DNA from: a virus
Reading direction: 5' to 3' (one strand)
DNA length: 20,549 nucleotides
Virus record (IMG/VR): IMGVR_UViG_3300037357_000054
Coordinates: 1-20,549 of that record
Shown: piece after piece, positions 13,788 through 20,549 of the stretch
How the letters are laid out: every line of letters begins with the position of its first letter
Position numbering within the stretch: position 1 is the stretch's first letter
Program-made: the position numbers and the translations under genes
Notes under the pieces: generated by a model
Told to the model about the DNA's origin: nothing
Seen by the model: the letters and a program-made list of their open reading frames with translations, nothing else
The model's database searches: none

Positions 13788-13808
13788 AAAAACCCCACGC
13801 CGCCGGGG
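13788..13808 (-). terminator. Short hairpin with T5 tail after the portal gene
   Basis: GGGG (13805-13808) and CCCC (13793-13796) can pair around an 8-nt loop and are followed on the minus strand by TTTTT. The 4-bp stem is short, so termination would be weak. It sits 7 nt beyond the portal stop codon. Confidence 0.35.
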
Positions 13809-13814
13809 AGAACT

Positions 13815-15611
13815 TTAGGGCTGGCTCACCGGAGCACGCCGCCGCTGGTACTCGTTGCGCCACGAGCGCCGGGCGAAGTACTCGGCCAGCGGTTCGCCGG
13901 GCTGGATCTCGTCCTCTTCGTCGTCGTCGGACTTGCCCAACGCCGGTTTCGGCTTCTTGCCGCCCGGTAGTGCCGGTTGGCCAGACTGCGGAGCACCAGG
14001 GGCACCGGGTGCACCGGGAATGGTCGGAGCGAGCCCGGCAGGGGCCGGCGCGGCGTTCTTGGCCGACAGCTGCTCCAGGTCCTGCCACAGGACCAAGTTC
14101 TGGCGGTCGACCAGTACCGGTTTGTCGCCGCCCTTGGTCGGCGGCTCGCCGATGTCCTTGCGCAGGCGGTCGAGGTCCCAGGAGCCATTGCGCAGGCGCA
14201 GGTCCCGGATCTGCTCGATGGTCAGGTCGTCACGCCAGTCGATCTCCGTGAAGCGGATGCGCCAGTCCTTGATGCCGTATGCCTGGTAGCACAGTGCAAA
14301 CGTGAACTTCTCGAGCACGAGCTCGGACGTGGGCCCGCAGGTGGTCACACGGTAGGTCTTATCTTCCCCAGCTTCGGCACCAGCACCACCAAGTGAGCCA
14401 GGTACGGCGACGCCGGCCTTGCGCTTGGGTGTGCCGAATTCGCTGAGGATGTCGTCCCGGGCGCCCTCCTTGACCGCCATCCAGTACTCGATCTTGTTCT
14501 GGCTGAGCTCGGTTACCTTGGTGCCGCCGCCCTGGACGCCGCCCCTGGTCTCGAACAGGTTGCCGATGTTGCGCGGCCCCAGGTTGCGACTGGCGTACTG
14601 GCTGCTCGCCTTGCGCACCTCGGGCTCGGCGAGCACCATGGGCCAGTCGACATGCAACCGGGGCGGGTCGCCCCGCTTCATGGTCTGTTCGAGCAGGCTG
14701 GCCGCAAACAGCCACGTTTCGATGGCGACGTGAGCCTTACTCGTGGGCGAGACGCCGTAGAGGGAGGCGCCGGGGGCGTCGAGCTTGACGTGGATGATCT
14801 CGTGGGGCTCGAAGTCGACCCGCATGCCGGTCTCGGTCGTTTGGGTGTAGCCGACGAGCTTGCCGTCGACCATACGGCCGATGTTGCCGTGCTCGTCGGA
14901 GATGACGGACATGGTCTGGCAGTCAAGCGGCCACAGCGCTACCGGCTCGGGCCCGAGCCAAGTGACCTCGACAAAGGCGTCACCGAAGATCAGGGCGTCG
15001 GTTATCACCCGGCGCATCAGCTGGCGGACGTCGTCGCTCGGGTTGACATAGTCGAGCAGGGCCTGTATGCGCGCTATCCCGGGCGGAGGGGTAGGCGTCT
15101 TGGCCATCTCCTCGGGGTCGGTGTTGACCGGCTCCAGGGTCAGGCCGCCGGCGGTGATGGTCCGGGCGATGCCGTCGACACAGGTGCTCACCCACGGGCA
15201 GGTCAAGTACGCCTGGAGCAGTTCCGTCATAGCCGTGTCGCGGTCAGGCGCGCCCGGCGTGCTACTCGTGCCGCTGTTGTACGGCGTCGTCCCGCCGATG
15301 GGGATGTTGTCGACGTAGCCGCGCCGCACTACCGGCCGGGCGAGCGGAGCGGGCTGGGCTGTCGCAACGGCATTGTTGCGGCGCCAGGGGAGCAGGGAGC
15401 GTGACGGGGTGCTCGCCGCCTCTACGAACGGGCTGGAGACGGTCTGTGCGAACGATGGCGGACGCAGCGGGCCGGCCTCGGACAGCGGCACCAGGTCGGT
15501 CATGGACAGCTCGCGCTCGAGGGTGGCGATCTTCAGTTCGAGTGTCAGCCCGTCAAGGCGCTGCTGGAGCGGGTCGAGCGGCCCCGGCTTGGCCCGGTTC
15601 CAAAAAGCCAC
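13815..15611 (-). CDS. Phage portal protein, 598 aa
   Basis: I chose the GTG at 15611 because GGAGG lies 8 nt upstream; an open frame to 15776 exists, but its extra sequence is antisense to a plausible plus-strand gene. An N-terminal coiled segment (residues 14-36) is followed by SSPFVEAA and a linker. The core has portal-like words: CPWVSTCVDGIARTITAGGL, then DALIFGDAFVEV, then EPHEIIHVKLDAPGASLYGV, then ETWLFAASLLEQTMKRGDPP and RIRFTEIDWRDDLTIEQIRD. The C-terminus has collagen-like GAPGAPGAP and an acidic tail. Portals form the dodecameric DNA channel at one capsid vertex. Its order after the terminase agrees with this call. Confidence 0.85.
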   Translation of the reverse strand: MAFWNRAKPGPLDPLQQRLDGLTLELKIATLERELSMTDLVPLSEAGPLRPPSFAQTVSSPFVEAASTPSRSLLPWRRNNAVATAQPAPLARPVVRRGYVDNIPIGGTTPYNSGTSSTPGAPDRDTAMTELLQAYLTCPWVSTCVDGIARTITAGGLTLEPVNTDPEEMAKTPTPPPGIARIQALLDYVNPSDDVRQLMRRVITDALIFGDAFVEVTWLGPEPVALWPLDCQTMSVISDEHGNIGRMVDGKLVGYTQTTETGMRVDFEPHEIIHVKLDAPGASLYGVSPTSKAHVAIETWLFAASLLEQTMKRGDPPRLHVDWPMVLAEPEVRKASSQYASRNLGPRNIGNLFETRGGVQGGGTKVTELSQNKIEYWMAVKEGARDDILSEFGTPKRKAGVAVPGSLGGAGAEAGEDKTYRVTTCGPTSELVLEKFTFALCYQAYGIKDWRIRFTEIDWRDDLTIEQIRDLRLRNGSWDLDRLRKDIGEPPTKGGDKPVLVDRQNLVLWQDLEQLSAKNAAPAPAGLAPTIPGAPGAPGAPQSGQPALPGGKKPKPALGKSDDDEEDEIQPGEPLAEYFARRSWRNEYQRRRAPVSQP

Positions 15612-15637
15612 GGGCGAGACCTCCGACGTGCCGGGTG

Positions 15638-15643
15638 TAAACT
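15638..15643 (+). promoter_or_regulatory. -10-like TAAACT for the second leaderless plus-strand gene
   Basis: TAAACT ends 7 nt before the TTG at 15651. The word GTAAACTTG (15637-15645) is identical to that at 4675-4683. It lies 26 nt upstream of the divergent portal start, so it may also influence portal expression. No -35 box is evident. Confidence 0.4.
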
Positions 15644-15650
15644 TGGGGCC

Positions 15651-15860
15651 TTGCCTGAGCGCCGCATCCACGAGCTGGCGAGCGAGCTGGCCGACACTGC
15701 GGTGCTCGATGTGGCCGGCTCGACCGGTCAGGGCACTGGCCTGGTCCCCGAACTGGCGCAGGTGCGGGCCGCCCACAAGCTGGCCCTGGCTGCCGTGGAG
15801 GTGGCGTTCTCCCGCTACCGGGAAGAGGCGCTTAGCCGGGCGCTACCTGACAAACGGTGA
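15651..15860 (+). CDS. Plus-strand small helical hypothetical protein, 69 aa
   Basis: A TTG-started frame divergent from the portal reads PERRIHELASELADTAVLDV, then LVPELAQVRAAHKLALAAVE, then AFSRYREEALSRALPDKR. The pattern of charged and aliphatic residues is that of two amphipathic helices. It ends 20 nt before the structured element at 15880. There is no normal ribosome binding site, but a -10-like box sits 7 nt upstream, which suggests leaderless expression. It might be a small regulator or moron. The alternative is that it is a shadow of an N-terminally extended portal; the unnatural look of that extension argues against this. Confidence 0.5.
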   Translation: MPERRIHELASELADTAVLDVAGSTGQGTGLVPELAQVRAAHKLALAAVEVAFSRYREEALSRALPDKR

Positions 15861-15879
15861 GCGCGCTATGATCTCAAGA

Positions 15880-15977
15880 GAGCCACCCAGTAAACAAATG
15901 CTCTCGAAAGAGAGACGGCCTTGGGCGCTGGCCCGGAACAGTTCCTGGCCAATTGGCGGCCGGAACCTGGGTGGCTC
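15880..15977 (-). ncRNA. Cloverleaf-like structured element, candidate RNA
   Basis: A perfect 11-bp closing stem joins 15880-15890 (GAGCCACCCAG) to 15967-15977. It encloses three hairpins. P2 pairs 15941-15945 plus 15947-15950 with 15958-15966 over 9 bp with one bulge. P3 pairs 15923-15926 with 15931-15934. P4 pairs 15901-15905 with 15910-15914. P2 abuts the closing stem without a gap, as coaxially stacked helices do. No minus-strand gene covers it, and the closing stem begins inside the stop codon of the 71-aa gene. Neither strand has a T tract, so it is not a simple terminator. Strand is assumed from the operon; DNA-level function (pac site, cruciform) is also possible. Confidence 0.5.
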
Positions 15978-16180
15978 AAACGAACGGTGAGCGAGCCACC
16001 GCTCCGGGCTCGGTCTTGGGCTTAGGGCGGGGGTCCTCCACATCCGTCATGGCCATGTCCTTGGCAGCGAAGCGGCCGGCGAAGGGTGGCAGGCGCTCCT
16101 TGCCGTCAGGGTCGGTGCCGGGGAAGTAGGGCTCGACCTCGGGCTCGTCGGTAGCGAACACGTCGACGTCCATGTAGCGG

Positions 16181-16191
<11 letters not shown>
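15976..16191 (-). CDS. Small acidic hypothetical protein with C-terminal SPFV, 71 aa
   Basis: ATG at 16191 lies just before the terminase stop (16183-16181) and overlaps it in another frame. The protein (MATDRYMDVDVFATDEPEVE, then YFPGTDPDGKERLPPFAGRF, then MAMTDVEDPRPKPK) is acidic and probably disordered. It ends exactly in ARSPFV, a short motif shared with other proteins of this operon. It lies between terminase and portal, so it may bridge packaging proteins, but no function is known. Confidence 0.65.
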
Positions 16192-18178
<1,987 letters not shown>

Positions 18179-18689
18179 TTTCTGCCTCCAGACGCAACAG
18201 CTCAGCATCCACCATGTCTGTGGTGATGACCTCGACCCGGGACCGGGTCGGAGCGTCGATGCCTGTGAGCTTGCGTCGAGCCTCGGATACCTTCAGGACC
18301 CGATCGATCGCTGCCAAGACCGGGGCATCGTCCAGGAGCGGCTTGCCCCTCTCGGTGGGGTCATAAACAATCTTGCCCGCTTCGGGGCCGCCGGTGACGA
18401 TGACGTAGTGGTACGTCTCCAGCACCTTCCACGCTGCTCGCTCCAAGGTGTCGAGCTTGTGGAGCTCGATCGCCTTGAGGCGCTCCGCTGCTTCGGCGGG
18501 GATGGAATTGAGGGCCCGCTGTACCCGTTCAAAGGCCACCGTACCCGAGCAGTGCTGGGCCGCCGCGATCGCTCGGTAGGACATCCCCTTGGTGCGCAGG
18601 TCGCAGGCCTCGGCGTCCTTACGGGCCGTCTCTACGCTTCTAGTGGCCCGGCCCCGAGGACCCCTCGTTACGATGGTCATGGTGTTCGC

Positions 18690-18773
18690 CTAACGCTCTC
18701 CAAATAGGTACTCACGCACGACCCGACGCTCAGAGGGTGTCATCCACTTATCGCCGATGGTGTCCAGGCTCAC
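18690..18773 (-). CDS. Very small protein, 27 aa, coupled upstream of the terminase
   Basis: GTG at 18773 overlaps the preceding stop (GTGA), and the frame reads MSLDTIGDKWMTPSERRVVR, then EYLFGER, ending at TAG 18690. The exact fit between two genes, the coupled start and the natural-looking helix support it as real, despite its length. It may be a peptide regulator or a translational coupler for the terminase. Confidence 0.5.
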   Translation of the reverse strand: MSLDTIGDKWMTPSERRVVREYLFGER

Positions 18774-18976
18774 TTGTCGGGCCCTGGCTCGATGTCCTCG
18801 TCCTTGACCTGCCCGTCACCAGGGCAGTCATGGGGGAAGTAGGTGTGCGTCTGGCAGCGGGCGCACCAGCCCCAGACGGGCTCGTCGTCGCCTCGGTAGA
18901 AGGTTGTCAGCGGTACTGAGGGCACGCCACCACGGCCGCCGGCGGTCGCCAGCTTAGGCTCAGCCAGTGCGTTCAC
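18770..18976 (-). CDS. Small zinc-ribbon-like protein, 68 aa
   Basis: A GTG start at 18976 overlaps the upstream stop. The protein carries WCARCQTHTYFPHDC, with Cys-X2-Cys, a His and a third Cys that together could bind zinc. Both ends are acidic or flexible (EDIEPGPDK). It is part of a tight run of small genes before the terminase. Function unknown. Confidence 0.6.
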   Translation of the reverse strand: MNALAEPKLATAGGRGGVPSVPLTTFYRGDDEPVWGWCARCQTHTYFPHDCPGDGQVKDEDIEPGPDK

Positions 18977-19137
18977 CCGTCACCTCGCAGGACGCGCCGA
19001 GCCCGCACGCGCTTCTCGATCGCCTTGCGCTCTTCGGGTGTCCGGCTGGCCAGCACCCGGTCGACGTTCAGCACCGCACCGAGCACGCCGATAGCGGCAC
19101 CGCAGATCAGGGCGCAGGCTACGAGGGCGATGGTCAT
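18973..19137 (-). CDS. Small single-span membrane protein, 54 aa
   Basis: ATG at 19137 overlaps the stop of the previous gene (ATGA). Residues 2-22 (TIALVACALICGAAIGVLGA) form a clear membrane helix. The cytoplasmic-type tail is very basic (TPEERKAIEKRVRARRVLRG). This organisation suits a small holin or spanin-like protein, but no lysis enzyme is visible nearby. The longer open frame from 19275 overlaps its neighbour and looks spurious upstream of this Met. Confidence 0.65.
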   Translation of the reverse strand: MTIALVACALICGAAIGVLGAVLNVDRVLASRTPEERKAIEKRVRARRVLRGDG

Positions 19138-19301
19138 CGGCGCTCTTTGCATCCACGTTCGTACCAGTACTGACACATCAGAGCCACCCCGACCAAGAGG
19201 ACGCCATAACCGAATGCCTTGTCCCAACCTGGCCAGTGCTGAATAGCGGATGTGCCGCTGCCCAAGCACATCCACGCCCAGAGCAAGCGGACGGTGGTCA
19301 C
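19134..19301 (-). CDS. Small membrane protein, 55 aa
   Basis: The frame from GTG at 19301 reads MTTVRLLWAWMCLGSGTSAI, then a Trp-rich turn (QHWPGWDKAFG), then YGVLLVGVALMCQYWYERGC. This gives two hydrophobic segments (about residues 4-20 and 31-46) and a basic tail. A TTG at 19379 would add 26 unnatural residues, and the GTG overlaps a TGA of another frame, as elsewhere in the operon. Together with the next gene it forms a pair of small membrane proteins, which may act as holin and antiholin. That role is inferred only. Confidence 0.55.
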   Translation of the reverse strand: MTTVRLLWAWMCLGSGTSAIQHWPGWDKAFGYGVLLVGVALMCQYWYERGCKERR

Positions 19302-19565
19302 CCGGGGTCCGGGGGCAGAACCTCGGGCCGCGGGTCGGCCGCCTTCAATCGCTCGATCTCTTCGGCTTGGCTGTTTCAACCCTCGACCGGGGATTTGGTC
19401 GCTGTACTAGGTGGACGGAGGCCGGCGTGCTACCGGTGCACCACCCAAACAAGAGGAAGAGCCGCTTACACGACTCTCCGATAAGGATCGTACCACACGC
19501 GTGTAGTTCAACAGCGTTCGCCCTGCAAGTAAGCCTTGACGCCACCCTGGGCGTTCGCCGCACCA
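19302..19565. other. Region without a convincing gene; several hairpins
   Basis: No frame here looks like a real protein from a good start. The minus strand can form a 9-bp hairpin with two wobble pairs (19456-19464 with 19471-19479), a GTGC/GCAC hairpin (about 19428-19442) and a GACC/GGTC hairpin near 19390. A short frame just upstream of 19301 reads AEEIERLKAADPRPEVLPPD and ends in a GTGA overlap with the membrane gene, but it lacks a start codon. It may be the end of a broken small gene. Confidence 0.4.
19487..19504 (-). promoter_or_regulatory. Possible extended -10 promoter with palindromic operator
   Basis: On the minus strand TGGTACGAT (19495-19487) fits an extended -10. The perfect 10-bp palindrome ACACGCGTGT (19495-19504) lies directly upstream, where a repressor would block polymerase. 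No good -35 is at the normal distance. The next genes downstream are the membrane proteins and the terminase. Confidence 0.3.
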
Positions 19566-19889
19566 CTAAACACGAGGCGGCACAGCCCAATGGCCCTGGC
19601 CCTCACCTTCGTCGACGCTCGTCGCCCAGTACAGATCGTTGCCGTCGAGGAGGACTTGGCCGTTTACAGCCGTCCCTTCCGTCGGCGCGTGATGACTGCA
19701 TACCTTCGTAATAACGAGTGGGTAGACCTCGCCAGCCGAGACGGCGTTGCCTACGTGGACCTGAACGCCGTTGCTGTTGGCTTGGTGCTCGGGCATGTGG
19801 GCACGGGCGTGGGACCGACGTCGGTTGATGGCCTCGGCGTCTTGCTCGTTGAGGGTGTAGTGAACTATGCGGCCAACGGACGGGATCAT
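19566..19889 (-). CDS. Conserved-looking phage protein of unknown function, 107 aa
   Basis: ATG at 19889 overlaps the stop of the first gene (ATGA). The sequence MIPSVGRIVHYTLNEQDAEA, then INRRR, then VQVHVGNAVSAGEVYPLVIT, then VNGQVLLDGNDLYWATSVDE resembles a small protein seen in many actinobacteriophages and in other phages with unknown role. It is predicted to be a beta-rich single domain. The final part (GEGQGHWAVPPRV) contains the Trp that often ends this family. The function is not established. Confidence 0.7.
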   Translation of the reverse strand: MIPSVGRIVHYTLNEQDAEAINRRRSHARAHMPEHQANSNGVQVHVGNAVSAGEVYPLVITKVCSHHAPTEGTAVNGQVLLDGNDLYWATSVDEGEGQGHWAVPPRV

Positions 19890-20548
19890 TTGACTTCCAC
19901 CTTTCCTTGTCGGTACTGCTCATCGAAGCGCCGCCGATCAGCCACCGGGTCGCCGCTCGGCTTGTTCTCCAGCTGCCACACGCCCCAGGCAAGCTGACAG
20001 TCCGGGCACCAGCCGTTCTTGAGTTGATCGCCCACCGCCCCTGACGCCCAGGCAGCGCAGCGGCGGCAGTTACCACCCAAGGCGGACTCCCGGCCCTTGA
20101 CGGCGTCCCTGGCGTGCATCACCATCTGGCGCTTGCGGTCGACGATGGCGGCTAGCCGGCGCATGTCGGTCAGGGCGGCCACGATGTCTCGCACTCCCTC
20201 GCCGATGGGGTCGGCCCAGCGTCGGCCCGTGCCGTTGCAGCGCTGACAGGGCTTGGCGAATGGGGCCACCGTCCCAGGCGGCAGCGCTGCGGGGCCCGGC
20301 ACCGGGACCCACCCACGCCCCTCGCAGTTGTCGCAGACATCGTGCATGCGGTCCAGGGCGGCCTGCTCGACGGAGGTGTCATCCACGAAACCGTGCTCGT
20401 GGTGGCTCGGCATCGGGTCGTAAAGGTGGGTGCGCAGTGCTCCGTTGCTGGTCGGCTGGTTGAGCAGGGCTCCTGTGACGCTTGAACCTGAGCCGTAGCC
20501 GTCCGGGCGGGCACTGAAGGCGGCGCGGGCCAGTAGGTCGCCCATCAC
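19886..20548 (-). CDS. Cys-rich protein with DnaJ-like zinc motifs, start near the right edge
   Basis: The frame begins with GTG then ATG at the very edge (20548/20545), so more sequence could lie upstream. It has CDNCEGRGW and CQRCNGTGRRW (about residues 71-103), two CxxCxGxG motifs as in DnaJ zinc centres. A second set follows near the C-terminus (CRRCAAWASG and WCPDCQLAWG). A helical stretch (DIVAALTDMRRLAAIVDRKR) lies between. This fits a zinc-binding phage protein, perhaps a nucleic-acid-binding factor, but without the J domain a chaperone role is unlikely. Confidence 0.6.
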   Translation of the reverse strand: MMGDLLARAAFSARPDGYGSGSSVTGALLNQPTSNGALRTHLYDPMPSHHEHGFVDDTSVEQAALDRMHDVCDNCEGRGWVPVPGPAALPPGTVAPFAKPCQRCNGTGRRWADPIGEGVRDIVAALTDMRRLAAIVDRKRQMVMHARDAVKGRESALGGNCRRCAAWASGAVGDQLKNGWCPDCQLAWGVWQLENKPSGDPVADRRRFDEQYRQGKVEVK

Positions 20549-20549
20549 C

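Noticed and set aside
15612-15776. N-terminal extension of the portal frame
   Set aside because: The extension looks unnatural and lacks a ribosome binding site, while GTG at 15611 has GGAGG; the opposite strand reads as a better protein.
15880-15977. Cloverleaf element as a rho-independent terminator
   Set aside because: The closing stem has a 76-nt interior and no T tract on either side.
15843-16043. 66-codon minus-strand frame ending in ARSPFVR
   Set aside because: It crosses the structured element and overlaps the 71-aa gene. The SPFV similarity comes from the 10-bp direct repeat, and there is no ribosome binding site.
19400-19460. tRNA-like stretch with a GTGC-loop-GCAC arm on the minus strand
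   Set aside because: The arm resembles a D arm, but no anticodon stem, T loop or acceptor stem pairs around it at the required spacing.
19345-19590. 81-codon minus-strand frame in the gene-poor gap
   Set aside because: It is rich in Cys and Arg without pattern, overlaps the 107-aa gene, and has no ribosome binding site.

Overview
The window reads as part of a tailed double-stranded DNA phage (Caudoviricetes), either free or as a prophage fragment. It is uniformly GC-rich, starts many genes with GTG or TTG, and packs almost all genes on the minus strand with ATGA or GTGA stop/start overlaps. This suggests an actinobacterial or similar high-GC host. No host gene, integrase, rRNA or convincing tRNA is visible. 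Gene functions below come from motifs and remembered family resemblance, because no search could be run.

Transcription runs from high to low coordinates. Positions 20548 to 18690 hold small early-structural genes: a Cys-rich protein, a conserved-looking 107-aa protein, two tiny membrane proteins, a small zinc-binding protein and a 27-aa protein. A roughly 260-base stretch without a clear gene lies inside this block. Next come the terminase small subunit, a terminase large subunit interrupted by a 134-residue mini-intein at its nuclease site, a 71-aa protein, a strikingly structured 98-nt element and the portal. Four small, mostly Cys/His-rich proteins follow (13718 to 12652).

Positions 12649 to 6231 form a cassette of surface or adsorption proteins placed between portal and MuF-type head protein: two beta-rich fibre-like proteins, a five-repeat YVTN-type propeller, a protein of 23 tandem 20-residue repeats, a fibre-like protein and a clan-A glycoside hydrolase. 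A small frameshifted gene ends this cassette. The head module resumes with small proteins, a MuF-like protein, a prohead protease joined to a scaffold-like tail with a probable internal scaffold start, an HK97-type major capsid protein carrying an Ig-like insertion, three small proteins and a head-tail connector cut by the left edge.

Only two plausible genes lie on the plus strand (4688-5029 and 15651-15860). Each is divergent from a key head gene (protease, portal), and each has the same word GTAAACTTG with a -10-like TAAACT 6 to 7 nt before its start codon, which suggests leaderless transcription. The strongest non-coding signal is the cloverleaf-like element at 15880-15977 between the packaging genes and the portal.
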